Part shown: piece by piece, positions 13,656 to 21,055 of the stretch
Position numbering within the stretch: the first letter of the stretch is position 1
How the letters are laid out: each line of letters opens with the position of its first letter
From: Anaerolineae bacterium
GTDB taxonomy: Bacteria > Chloroflexota > Anaerolineae > Anaerolineales > Villigracilaceae
DNA: 22,473 bases
Direction: 5' to 3'
Assembly: GCA_017303735.1 (NCBI GenBank)
Contig: JAFLCF010000057.1
Span: 1 to 22,473, forward strand
Program-made: the position numbers and the translations under genes
The notes under the pieces: generated by a model
Told to the model about the DNA's origin: nothing
The model's input: the letters and a program-made list of their open reading frames with translations, nothing else
Database searches by the model: none

Positions 13656-13680
13656 AAATCCTACTAAATCAATAGGATTT
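13656..13680. promoter_or_regulatory. TCCTA-N9-TAGGA site 2 in the pst leader
   Basis: Core TCCTA (13659-13663), nine bases, TAGGA (13673-13677), extended to 8-base arms AAATCCTA and TAGGATTT. Its centre is 84 bp from that of site 1, eight helical turns at 10.5 bp per turn. Its reverse complement resembles site 1 through TCCTATTG-RATT. In RNA the same bases could form a hairpin 30 bases before the pstS start. Confidence 0.4.
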
Positions 13681-13709
13681 ATATATAAAACAACAATTGG
13701 AGAAACAAT

Positions 13710-14705
13710 ATGCGAAAACAAACTTTAACATGGCTGTCGCTTTTTCTCGTAATGGCAGTCACCCTCTCGGCGTGTGGCACGGCTGGAAGCGCTGAACCCG
13801 CTCCGGCTGAGTCAGAAGCGGGAACTTCATCCGAACTTAGCGGCACGCTCTCCATCTCTGGCGCGTTTGCCCTCTACCCCATGATGACCGTCTGGGCGGA
13901 AGAGTTCACCAAGTTGCATCCTGATGTGCAGTTCGATGTGCAGGGCGGCGGTGCAGGTAAAGGCATGACCGATACCATCGCAGGCGCAGTAGACATTGGC
14001 ATGATCTCGCGCAGCATCAAGGAAGAAGAAACCGCTCAAGGCATTTTCTGGGTATCGGTGACAAAGGACGCGGTCTTCCCGATCATCAATGCGGAGAATC
14101 CTGTGGCAGCGCAGTTGATGGCAAAAGGCATCACTCAAGAAGTCTATAACAAGATCTACATCACTGGTGAAATTACGACATGGGGCGAAGTCGTCGGCGA
14201 CCCATCCATCACGGACAAGATCAATGTGTTCACCCGTTCGGATGCATCCGGCGCGGCGGAACAGTGGGCGAAGTATGCGGGCGGCGAAGCACAGGAAGAT
14301 CTGCTTGGCATCGGTGTGAACGGCGAACCCGCCATGCTCGACACCATTTTGAAAGACCCGCTCGGCATCGGCTTTGGCAACCTCAACAGCATCTTCGATC
14401 TAAGTGGCGGCGGACTCGTCCCTGGAATCGTCATCCCGCCGATCGACATCAACGAGAACGGCGCAGCAGATGCGGAAGAAATCTACACTGTAAAAGAAGA
14501 TGCCTTCAGCGCAGTGGCGAACGGAACCTATCCTTCACCTCCCTCCCGTTTTGAAAACCTTGCCACACTTGGCAAACCCGAAGGACTCGAACTTGAATTC
14601 ATCAAGTGGATCCTCACCGACGGGCAGCAATACCTGGAAGCGGCAGGCTTTGTCCCACTCACACCGGAGCAACAAGCCGAGTCTCTCGCAAAATTAGAAC
14701 AATGA
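13710..14705 (+). CDS. pstS: Phosphate ABC transporter substrate-binding lipoprotein PstS
   Basis: Lipid-anchored phosphate receptor of the Pst importer, 331 residues. The signal peptide ends in TLSAC with Cys22, followed by a Glu/Ala/Ser linker. The PstS-type fold starts at LSISGAFALYPMMTVWAEEF (47-66) and continues with FDVQGGGAGKGMTDTIAGAVDIGMISR (75-101), the Gly-rich phosphate-contacting loop, and FTRSDASGAAEQWAKYAGG (173-191). ATG 13710 has GGAG at 13699-13702. The gene is first in pstSCAB and its stop overlaps the pstC start by 4 bases (ATGA). Confidence 0.9.
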   Translation: MRKQTLTWLSLFLVMAVTLSACGTAGSAEPAPAESEAGTSSELSGTLSISGAFALYPMMTVWAEEFTKLHPDVQFDVQGGGAGKGMTDTIAGAVDIGMISRSIKEEETAQGIFWVSVTKDAVFPIINAENPVAAQLMAKGITQEVYNKIYITGEITTWGEVVGDPSITDKINVFTRSDASGAAEQWAKYAGGEAQEDLLGIGVNGEPAMLDTILKDPLGIGFGNLNSIFDLSGGGLVPGIVIPPIDINENGAADAEEIYTVKEDAFSAVANGTYPSPPSRFENLATLGKPEGLELEFIKWILTDGQQYLEAAGFVPLTPEQQAESLAKLEQ

Positions 14706-15682
14706 GTGAAGTTAATCTCAACAACACTTTGAAAACAGAAGGTCGGCTAAGCCGACCTTCTACGCCGTCTCGCGCCAGAACGAATCGAGCCGCACAACGC
14801 ACATTTTTTATCATCACACTTGTGCCTGTGGTGCTCATCATCATTGTGGCAACGGCATTGGTCGTGCGCGCTTACCCCATTTTGAATTCTTATAGTTTTA
14901 GCGAATTGTTATTCGGCGATATCTGGCGACCTAACAACGGTCAATTCGGGTTTCGTCCGTTCATTCTTGGCACACTGTGGGTTACGACGGTTGGCGTGTT
15001 ACTTGCTGTCCCGCCTTGTTTACTGGTTTCGGTCTATCTCGCAGAATACGCTCACAACCGCACGCGCACCTTCGCCAAACCTGTTTTGGATGTACTCGCT
15101 GCCATCCCACCCGTGGTTTATGGCGTGTGGGGATTGCTCGCCATCGTACCGTTTGTAGATGACGTGCTCGCGCCTCTCTCTGAACGTTGGCTTGGTTCTG
15201 TTTCGATCTTCTCTGTCACCCAGCCGACAGGATTCGGAATCCTCGCGGGCGGCATTGTGCTGGCTGTGATGATCGCCCCGCTTATCATCTCGGTCATCTT
15301 TGAAGTGCTCTCCACCGTCCCCAACGACTTACGCCATGCATCTCTCGCCGTCGGCGCAACACAATGGCAGACCATCCGCACGGTGGTTTTGCCGCAAGTT
15401 CTTCCCGGAATTGTCGCCGCCATTGTGTTGGGAGCTTCACGCGCACTTGGCGAGACCATTGCCGTCTTGATGGTCGTCGGCAACGTGCCGAACATTCCAA
15501 CCTCCGTTTTTGATACGGCGTATCCACTGCCCGCACTCATTGCAAACAACTATGGCGAGATGATGTCCATTCCGCTTTATGACGCGGCATTGCTCGGCGC
15601 GGCTTTGGTTTTATTGGTTGTTATCCTCATCTTCAACATTCTCTCCACACTGGTGCTCCAGAGATTTTTGAGGCGCTCATGA
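14702..15682 (+). CDS. pstC: Phosphate ABC transporter permease PstC
   Basis: One of the two channel subunits of the phosphate importer, 326 residues with about six helices. Family marks are FRPFILGTLWVTTVG, SVYLAEYA and the ABC-docking loop LRHASLAVGATQWQTIRTVVLPQVLPGI followed by GASRALGETIAVLMVVGN. The start is ATG 14702, overlapping the pstS stop; a longer frame beginning inside pstS is not credible. The first 30 residues form a polar tail whose residues 13-20 (EGRLSRPS) are encoded by a perfect palindrome. The stop overlaps pstA by 4 bases. Confidence 0.92.
   Translation: MSEVNLNNTLKTEGRLSRPSTPSRARTNRAAQRTFFIITLVPVVLIIIVATALVVRAYPILNSYSFSELLFGDIWRPNNGQFGFRPFILGTLWVTTVGVLLAVPPCLLVSVYLAEYAHNRTRTFAKPVLDVLAAIPPVVYGVWGLLAIVPFVDDVLAPLSERWLGSVSIFSVTQPTGFGILAGGIVLAVMIAPLIISVIFEVLSTVPNDLRHASLAVGATQWQTIRTVVLPQVLPGIVAAIVLGASRALGETIAVLMVVGNVPNIPTSVFDTAYPLPALIANNYGEMMSIPLYDAALLGAALVLLVVILIFNILSTLVLQRFLRRS
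14737..14761. repeat. Perfect 11-bp-stem palindrome within the start of pstC
   Basis: AGAAGGTCGGC (14737-14747), loop TAA, GCCGACCTTCT (14751-14761). The arms are perfectly complementary. It lies 35 bases into pstC and is translated in frame. The RNA hairpin sits just after the binding-protein gene, a place where such structures often keep binding-protein levels above permease levels. Confidence 0.75.
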
Positions 15683-16548
15683 AATTCCAAAAGAAACATT
15701 TCGAACGGCGGCACATCGTCGAACTGGTTATCAAGACCATTATGAGACTCGCTCTCTTTATCGTTGCAGGCGCGCTTGGTTTAATTTTATGGACGATCAT
15801 CTCCCGCGGCTTACCTTCGCTGTCATGGGAAATGGTTTCGCAAATCCCCAAGGGCGGATATTACATGGGCAAGGACGGTGGCATTCTCAACGCCATCATC
15901 GGCTCGGCATATCTTGCCACAGGTGGAACTGTCCTTGCCATGTTGTTGAGCGTACCAATCGCGCTTTATCTCAAAGCCTATCTCGGCAAATCCAAATGGG
16001 GTGATTACGTCCGCCTCTCATTGGATGTGTTGTGGGGCATTCCTTCCATTGTGTATGGTGCCTTCGGTTTTGCATTGATGATTCTGCTTGGTATGCGCGC
16101 TTCTTTGCTCGCAGGCATCATCGTCCTCGCGCTCGTTGAACTACCCATCATGACCCGCGCCATGGACGAAGTCATCCGCCGCATGCCCGTGGATTTGGAA
16201 CATGCCGCCCTCGCGCTTGGTTCCACCAAATTCGAAGTTGCCATCAACATCATTAACCGCCAAATGCTGCCCGGCATTATCACAGCCATTCTGCTCGCCT
16301 TCGGGCGCGGCATCGGTGACGCAGCATCCGTGCTCTTCACCGCAGGCTACACCGACCGCATACCAACCTCGCTGATGAACCCAACGGCATCGCTTCCTTT
16401 GGCTGTATTCTTCCAACTCGGCTCGCCCTATCCCGAAGTCCGCGAGCGTGGATATGCCGCCGCATTGATCTTGACCATTGCTGTGCTGTTGGTCAGCTTT
16501 GGGTCGCGTTGGTTGGCATCGCGATTAAACAGATACACGATCAAATAA
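15679..16548 (+). CDS. pstA: Phosphate ABC transporter permease PstA
   Basis: Second channel subunit, 289 residues with about six helices. Evidence: GGILNAIIGSAYLATGGTVLAMLLSVPIALYL (66-97), DVLWGIPSIVYGAFGF, and the docking loop DLEHAALALGSTKFEVAINIINRQMLPGIITAILLAFGRGIGDAASVLFTAGY typical of PstA. ATG 15679 overlaps the pstC stop by 4 bases. The stop is followed by a 50-base gap holding a dispersed palindrome before pstB. Confidence 0.92.
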   Translation: MKFQKKHFERRHIVELVIKTIMRLALFIVAGALGLILWTIISRGLPSLSWEMVSQIPKGGYYMGKDGGILNAIIGSAYLATGGTVLAMLLSVPIALYLKAYLGKSKWGDYVRLSLDVLWGIPSIVYGAFGFALMILLGMRASLLAGIIVLALVELPIMTRAMDEVIRRMPVDLEHAALALGSTKFEVAINIINRQMLPGIITAILLAFGRGIGDAASVLFTAGYTDRIPTSLMNPTASLPLAVFFQLGSPYPEVRERGYAAALILTIAVLLVSFGSRWLASRLNRYTIK

Positions 16549-16550
16549 CA

Positions 16551-16583
16551 AATTACGCATCACGTATTACGTAATGCGTAATT
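16551..16583. repeat. Dispersed palindrome between pstA and pstB (AATTACGCAT type)
   Basis: AATTACGCAT (16551-16560) and ATGCGTAATT (16574-16583) are perfect arms, and the 13-base loop contains a second palindrome (ACGTA-T-TACGT). It begins 3 bases after the pstA stop and ends 5 bases before the pstB ribosome binding site AAAGGA. Sequences of this ATTACG type are a common intergenic repeat in environmental bacterial genomes. Confidence 0.7.
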
Positions 16584-16598
16584 CGTAAAGGATTGAAT

Positions 16599-17357
16599 AT
16601 GAACAACACCCACATCCAAGTTAAAAACCTCAACGCCTATTACGGCAAGCAACATGCCTTGAAAGATATCAACATCGAAATTCCCAAGAACCAGATCACG
16701 GTCATCATGGGACCCAGCGGCTGCGGCAAGACCACACTGCTAAAAACCTTTAACCGTTTCTTTGAACTGAACGAAGACGTCAAACTCACCGGCGAAGTAC
16801 TCGTGGACGGTGAGAACATCTACGACCCTAACGTGGACGTGACCGAAGTCCGCAAGGTGGTTGGGCTGCTCGCACAACGTCCCTCGCCATTGCCGATGTC
16901 TATTTACGATAACATCGCCTACGGCATGCGCATCCACCAAATGAAGAAAGATCGCGCCGAATATAAAAAGTCTGTGCGGCATTATCTGGAAATTGCAGGC
17001 TTATGGGAAGAAGTCCACAAGCGGATGCATGACCCCGCCACTTCACTCTCCATCGGGCAGCAGCAACGCCTCTGTCTCGCCCGCGGCTTGGCAGTCGAAC
17101 CGGAGATCATCCTCGGCGACGAACCCACCTCCGCGCTTGACCCGATCTCCTCGCAGAACATCGAGAGTCGGCTGCTTGAACTGAAAAAGGACTACACCAT
17201 CGTCATCGTGACGCACACGTTACGTCAGGCAAAGCGCTTGGCAGATCATGTCATTTATATGTATCTCGGTGAAGTTGCAGAAGCAGGTCCCGCGCATGAA
17301 GTCTTTACCAACCCCAAACACGAACGGACAAAGCAATATCTTGAAGGCTTGTTCTAA
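16599..17357 (+). CDS. pstB: Phosphate ABC transporter ATP-binding protein PstB
   Basis: ATPase of the phosphate importer, 252 residues. Motifs: Walker A GPSGCGKT (38-45), Q-loop LLAQRPSPLPMSIYDNIAYG (90-109, PstB-type), Walker B IILGDEPTSALDP (170-182) and H-loop His206. The signature reads LSIGQ (150-154) instead of LSGGQ, and the residue before the catalytic DE is Gly rather than the usual Met, so this is a divergent but probably active branch. ATG 16599 is chosen over TTG 16593 because AAAGGA (16587-16592) is correctly spaced only for the ATG. No phoU follows; a strong terminator does. Confidence 0.92.
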   Translation: MNNTHIQVKNLNAYYGKQHALKDINIEIPKNQITVIMGPSGCGKTTLLKTFNRFFELNEDVKLTGEVLVDGENIYDPNVDVTEVRKVVGLLAQRPSPLPMSIYDNIAYGMRIHQMKKDRAEYKKSVRHYLEIAGLWEEVHKRMHDPATSLSIGQQQRLCLARGLAVEPEIILGDEPTSALDPISSQNIESRLLELKKDYTIVIVTHTLRQAKRLADHVIYMYLGEVAEAGPAHEVFTNPKHERTKQYLEGLF

Positions 17358-17367
17358 TCATACACTC

Positions 17368-17404
17368 GCTCTGTTGGGGGCTTAGCCCCCAACAGAGCTT
17401 TTTT
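17368..17404 (+). terminator. Strong terminator of the pst operon
   Basis: GCTCTGTTGGGGGC (17368-17381), loop TTA and GCCCCCAACAGAGC (17385-17398) form a perfect 14-bp stem followed by TTTTTT (17399-17404). It lies between the convergent pstB and ICMT-like genes. Confidence 0.92.
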
Positions 17405-17405
17405 A

Positions 17406-18104
17406 TTACCATATCCCCGGGAACAATCGATACTTTGTCTTTTGCGTATACTCTTTGTAACCGGGGAGTTCGGCTTGCAAGGTTTTATCCTCAAGGGATG
17501 TGCGGACGACCAGGGCAATGCCGAGCAGAATGGTCGGGATCCATGCCCAATGTGAATCCAACAACAAAGGGATGCATAGAAAGCCGAACATGCCGCCTGC
17601 ATAACCGGGATGGCGCACAATGCGATATGGACCCGTGGTGACCACATGATGTCCGCGCTCGGTTTGGATGCGGACAGTGCCTGAGAAGAATCGATTTTCG
17701 ATTAGCGCCCAGGAGGAAAAGCCATACCCGAAGAGAAGGGCAAGGAGGGCGATCCAGCTCACAGTTAAGGAAGAGGCGGGAGTCCATCCGTAGAATTTAT
17801 CCAACCCAGCGACGATCAAGACGAGAACGGGTCCAAGCCCAACGACCGGGGCGAGGACTTTATCCCACGCCTTGGTGTCTTTGGCAGATGTGAAACGGGC
17901 GCGCTCTGCCAACAGATCGGGGTGACTTTGACGGGCAAGCAGACGACTGATGATGAACGCCAGAATACTCGCAACAGCATATGCCCATGCCTGCCACCAA
18001 TTCCATTGCCCGGAAATCATCAAGGGCAGGAATGGCACAACGACAACCACCAGAAATACCTGAACAAGTACACGCAGGGTGAACGTTCGCTTAGTTTCAG
18101 ACAT
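17406..18104 (-). CDS. Membrane methyltransferase of the isoprenylcysteine carboxyl methyltransferase (ICMT/PEMT) family
   Basis: A 232-residue integral membrane protein with about five to six helices. The C-terminal half carries the family core: VRIQTERGHHVVTTGPYRIVRHPGYAG (about 143-169), where RHP is part of the S-adenosylmethionine-binding region, and RTSLEDKTLQAELPGYKEYTQKTKYRLFPGIW at the end. Bacterial members methylate varied small or lipid substrates; the substrate here is unknown. The start is set at ATG 18104 because GGAGG lies 5 bases upstream; an upstream ATG at 18149 lacks such a site and would fall on the promoter. It is divergent from nfeD. Confidence 0.82.
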   Translation of the reverse strand: MSETKRTFTLRVLVQVFLVVVVVPFLPLMISGQWNWWQAWAYAVASILAFIISRLLARQSHPDLLAERARFTSAKDTKAWDKVLAPVVGLGPVLVLIVAGLDKFYGWTPASSLTVSWIALLALLFGYGFSSWALIENRFFSGTVRIQTERGHHVVTTGPYRIVRHPGYAGGMFGFLCIPLLLDSHWAWIPTILLGIALVVRTSLEDKTLQAELPGYKEYTQKTKYRLFPGIW

Positions 18105-18120
18105 AATGCCCTCCACAAAC

Positions 18121-18149
18121 AGTATAATGATTTTGGGAACTGCAAACAA
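18121..18149 (-). promoter_or_regulatory. Promoter of the ICMT-like gene
   Basis: On the minus strand TTGTTT (plus-strand 18144-18149), 17 bases and TATACT (plus-strand 18121-18126). Its -10 shares four bases with a plus-strand TATAAT (18123-18128), so the two divergent promoters would exclude one another. Confidence 0.55.
18123..18128 (+). promoter_or_regulatory. -10 hexamer for nfeD
   Basis: A perfect TATAAT lies 23 bases before the nfeD start. The expected -35 position (18100-18105) reads GACATA, a poor match, so an activator or a different contact may be needed. The leader would be about 17 bases with no clear Shine-Dalgarno sequence. Confidence 0.4.
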
Positions 18150-18151
18150 TT

Positions 18152-19456
18152 ATGAAAACCAAACGAATCTTCTTCCTTCTCTTTATCACCCTGGCGATCT
18201 TTCAATCTGCCTTCGCACAAAGCCGCGAACCGATTGCCGTGGTGCTGACGGTTGATGGTCCCATCATGCCTGCGATGCGCGATTACATTCAACGTGGAAT
18301 TGAAACGGCAGCCCAGCGGAATGCAGAAGTTGTGGTCATTCAACTCAATACCCCCGGCGGGCAGATCGATACCATGCTTGAGATCATCACAAACATCCGC
18401 GCCAGTGAAATTCCAGTGGTAGTGTATGTTTCACCGAAAAACGCAATTGCCGGAAGTGCAGGCGCTATGATCACCGTGGCAGGGCATGCTTCTGCCATGG
18501 CACCAGAGACCTCCATTGGAGCATCCAGCCCGATCACCAGTTCGGGTGAAGACCTCAACTCCACAGCCGATAGGAAGGTCAAGGAGATCGTCAAAGCTTC
18601 TATTCGACCATATGTGACTCCAAGAGGAAAAGTAGCGTTGGAGCTTGCCGAAGCCATGGTGGATGATGCCAAAGCCGTCACCGCCGAAGAAGCACTCGAA
18701 GTCAAATTGATCGACTTTATTGCGGACGATACCGAAGACCTGCTACAACACCTGAACGGATTCACCGTCGAAATGGATTCCAGCTCCGTTACGTTGAACA
18801 CCGAAGATATCGAAGTCCAGCCGATCAACATTGGCTTCATTGAACAGTTACTGCTTTTACTCACCGACCCAAACATCGCATTCATCCTGCTTGCCGTCGG
18901 CGTGCAGTCGGTCATCATTGAGATATCCAGCCCGGGCGGGTGGGCGGCAGGTTTCATCGGCGCGGTCTGCCTGACCTTGGCTGCCTATGGAATCGGCGTT
19001 CTGCCGGTCAATTGGTTCGGCGGCATTTTTCTGGTCATCGCCTTTGTGTTGTTCGTGCTCGATATCAAAGCACCAACGCATGGCGCACTGACCGCGTCAG
19101 GCGTCGCATCGTTTATCGTTGGCGCATTGATGTTGTTCAACTCGCCGGGCACGCCCGATTTTCAACGTGTGTCTGTGCCGCTCGTCATTGGCACAAGCAT
19201 TGTTATTGGTCTGCTCTTTTTCGCTGTGTTGATGGTTGTCTTACGTGTGCGGCATAACCCGATCCAGACCGGGAGTGAGTCACTCTCCGGGAAAACAGGA
19301 ACCGTTCAATCGTTCGAAGGCGAGGCGGGGCAAGTCTTGGTAGATGCCGAGCTTTGGAGCGCGGAAAAAGCCGCCGGGTCCGAGTCGATTCGTAAGGGTG
19401 ATAAAATCGAAGTCGTCGAAGTTCGTGGATTAAGATTGATCGTTAAGAAAAAATAG
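18152..19456 (+). CDS. nfeD: Long-form NfeD protein (ClpP-class membrane serine protease)
   Basis: A 434-residue membrane protease of the NfeD1 long type. A signal peptide (1-22, ending AFA) leads into a ClpP-like domain: VVIQLNTPGGQIDTMLEII (61-79), AIAGSAGAMITVAGHASAMAPETSIGASSP (98-127) with likely nucleophile Ser102, and ADRKVKEIV (139-147), where Lys142 or Lys144 would be the general base by comparison with the Ser/Lys dyad of archaeal 1510-N. Four or so helices follow (about 235-365), then a C-terminal OB-fold NfeD domain (GKTGTVQSFEGEAGQVLVDAELW onward). Such proteins usually work with an SPFH/flotillin partner to cut hydrophobic membrane proteins; no partner gene is adjacent. Possible operon with lipA. 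Confidence 0.9.
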   Translation: MKTKRIFFLLFITLAIFQSAFAQSREPIAVVLTVDGPIMPAMRDYIQRGIETAAQRNAEVVVIQLNTPGGQIDTMLEIITNIRASEIPVVVYVSPKNAIAGSAGAMITVAGHASAMAPETSIGASSPITSSGEDLNSTADRKVKEIVKASIRPYVTPRGKVALELAEAMVDDAKAVTAEEALEVKLIDFIADDTEDLLQHLNGFTVEMDSSSVTLNTEDIEVQPINIGFIEQLLLLLTDPNIAFILLAVGVQSVIIEISSPGGWAAGFIGAVCLTLAAYGIGVLPVNWFGGIFLVIAFVLFVLDIKAPTHGALTASGVASFIVGALMLFNSPGTPDFQRVSVPLVIGTSIVIGLLFFAVLMVVLRVRHNPIQTGSESLSGKTGTVQSFEGEAGQVLVDAELWSAEKAAGSESIRKGDKIEVVEVRGLRLIVKKK

Positions 19457-19464
19457 GATTATGC

Positions 19465-19492
19465 GTAAGGGCGCAACATGTTGCGCCCCTAC
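19465..19492. repeat. Dispersed GTAAGGGCGCAACA palindrome between nfeD and lipA
   Basis: The halves 19465-19478 and 19479-19492 are reverse complements except for one A-C mismatch. It matches the widespread GTAGGGGCG...CGCCCCTAC intergenic palindrome. There is no T-run after it, so read-through into lipA is expected. Confidence 0.75.
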
Positions 19493-19510
19493 GGTTCATA
19501 AAAGGAACTT

Positions 19511-20482
19511 ATGCCTGCTCCCCCCACCCGAGACCGAGTCTCCCCGCAAACGGATTCGCGCCCGCTCCGCCGCCCGGAGTGGATCAAAGTACGCGCACCT
19601 TCCGGCGAAAATTATGAACGCGTGCATGCGCTGATGCGTTCGAAAGAATTGCATACGGTTTGTGAAGAAGCCATGTGCCCGAACCTCGGCGAATGCTGGG
19701 GCAGCGGCACAGCCACCTTCTTAATGCTGGGCGATGTCTGCACGCGCACTTGTGCCTTCTGCGATATTAAACACGGCAAGCCCGGCTTATTAGATTGGGG
19801 CGAAGCCGAACGTGTGGCACAAGCCGTCAAATCGATGGACTTGAAGCATGCCGTCATCACATCTGTGAATCGTGATGAACGCCGTGATGGTGGTGCGCCG
19901 ATCTTTGCGATGGTCATTCGCCGCATTCGCGAAGTGCTGCCGGGCTGCTCCATTGAAGTATTGATTCCCGATTTCAAGGGCAGTATCGAAGCCTTGAAGA
20001 TCGTGATGGATGCCCGCCCCGAAATTTTGAATCACAATGTAGAGACGGTTCCACGTCTGTTCAAACAGATCCAGCCGCAAGATAAATATGAATGGGCTGC
20101 TGCGACTCTTTCCAATGCCAAGAAGCTCGACCCCGATGTACTCACCAAATCTGGCATCATGGTCGGCATTGGCGAGACAATGGATGAGATCAAGCAGGTG
20201 ATGCGTGACCAACGCTCCTGGGGTGTGGACATCCTCACCATTGGGCAGTATCTGCAACCCAGCAAGAAGCACATGCCCATGGACCGTTACTACAGCATGG
20301 AAGAATTCGCCGAGCTGCGTGAATTCGGCAAAGAGATCGGCTTTAAGTGGGTCGAGTCAAATCCGCTGGTGCGGTCTTCGTATCATGCGGCGGAGCAAGT
20401 GAGAGCCTTGAGCGTGGTGCATCGCAAACTATATGGCAATGGCGCGATGAGTGAAAATCAACTGCCGGTGATTAGCAAGTAA
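19511..20482 (+). CDS. lipA: Lipoyl synthase
   Basis: Radical SAM enzyme that inserts two sulfurs into protein-bound octanoyl groups to make the lipoyl cofactor of 2-oxoacid dehydrogenases and the glycine cleavage system. Both cluster motifs are intact: the auxiliary cluster C51-x4-C56-x5-C62 ([12 protein letters not shown]) and the radical SAM CxxxCxxC at C77, C81, C84 (CTRTCAFC). The C-terminal RSSYHA (288-293) supplies the unusual serine ligand of the auxiliary cluster. The 323-residue length is normal. ATG 19511 has AAAGGA (19501-19506). No lipB is seen next to it. A strong terminator follows. Confidence 0.97.
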   Translation: MPAPPTRDRVSPQTDSRPLRRPEWIKVRAPSGENYERVHALMRSKELHTVCEEAMCPNLGECWGSGTATFLMLGDVCTRTCAFCDIKHGKPGLLDWGEAERVAQAVKSMDLKHAVITSVNRDERRDGGAPIFAMVIRRIREVLPGCSIEVLIPDFKGSIEALKIVMDARPEILNHNVETVPRLFKQIQPQDKYEWAAATLSNAKKLDPDVLTKSGIMVGIGETMDEIKQVMRDQRSWGVDILTIGQYLQPSKKHMPMDRYYSMEEFAELREFGKEIGFKWVESNPLVRSSYHAAEQVRALSVVHRKLYGNGAMSENQLPVISK

Positions 20483-20500
20483 CATCAAAAGATAATGTAC

Positions 20501-20539
20501 AAAATTCCCGCTTGACCAAGGTCAAGCGGGAATTTTATT
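20501..20539 (+). terminator. Strong terminator after lipA
   Basis: AAAATTCCCGCTTGACC (20501-20517), loop AA and a perfect complement at 20520-20536, ending in TTTTATT. It is a perfect 17-bp stem and nearly symmetrical. The gap from here to 20651 has no gene and no convincing promoter. Confidence 0.92.
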
Positions 20540-20651
20540 AAACCACCTTCTAGTATGGGGTGTTTTGAAAAGGCGAGGATAAAATTCACTGTAGAGATGA
20601 TGGTCACATCGAATTGCATAAAACCTTTATACGTTTATAAGGAGAGTGACA

Positions 20652-21044
20652 ATGAACGGCGTAATACAGGTCAGCATCGTACGGCATACCAAAAATTATG
20701 AAGCAATGGTGGCATTCTACAAAGACACTTTAGGCATGCAAGTTACAACCACCTGGGATGAGCCAGGCAATCGGGGGACATTACTTTCTTTTGGCGGGCA
20801 GGCATCCAACACTCTTATCGAAGTAATCGAGCTCGGCAATGAAGCCGTACCCGGGGCACAACCGGCGAATGTGGTCTTAAGCATCGACCTTGAACATGTG
20901 GATGCATGGCATGACCACCTACTCAGCCGCGGAGTTAAGATCGCCCGCGGGTTAGAGGATGCGCCTTGGGGTCACCGTAGTTTTGGGATCGATGACCCCG
21001 ATGGGTTTCGCATTTGGTACAACCAGGATCTAAATCCAAAATAG
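20652..21044 (+). CDS. VOC-superfamily (glyoxalase/bleomycin-resistance type) protein
   Basis: A 130-residue single-domain protein with the paired beta-alpha-beta-beta-beta modules of the VOC superfamily: VSIVRHTKNYEAMVAFYKDTLGMQV (7-31) starts the first, VVLSIDLEHVDAWHDHLLSRGV (73-94) the second, and HRSFGIDDPDGFRIWYNQ (108-125) ends it in the family's usual way. These folds host metal-dependent lyases, dioxygenases or drug-binding proteins; the substrate is not predictable. ATG 20652 is preferred over GTG 20646 because AAGGAG (20639-20644) is spaced for the ATG. It is first in an apparent operon, 11 bases before the sigma factor gene. Confidence 0.82.
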   Translation: MNGVIQVSIVRHTKNYEAMVAFYKDTLGMQVTTTWDEPGNRGTLLSFGGQASNTLIEVIELGNEAVPGAQPANVVLSIDLEHVDAWHDHLLSRGVKIARGLEDAPWGHRSFGIDDPDGFRIWYNQDLNPK

Positions 21045-21055
21045 TAGGAAGAAAA

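Noticed and set aside
18105..18149. Longer N-terminus for the ICMT-like protein, from ATG 18149
   Set aside because: It would place the start codon on the -35 of its own promoter; ATG 18104 has an excellent GGAGG.
20614..20641. Promoter-like pair TTGCAT and TATAAG before the VOC gene
   Set aside because: The -10 would overlap the ribosome binding site AAGGAG, so transcription would start at about the start codon and lose that site.
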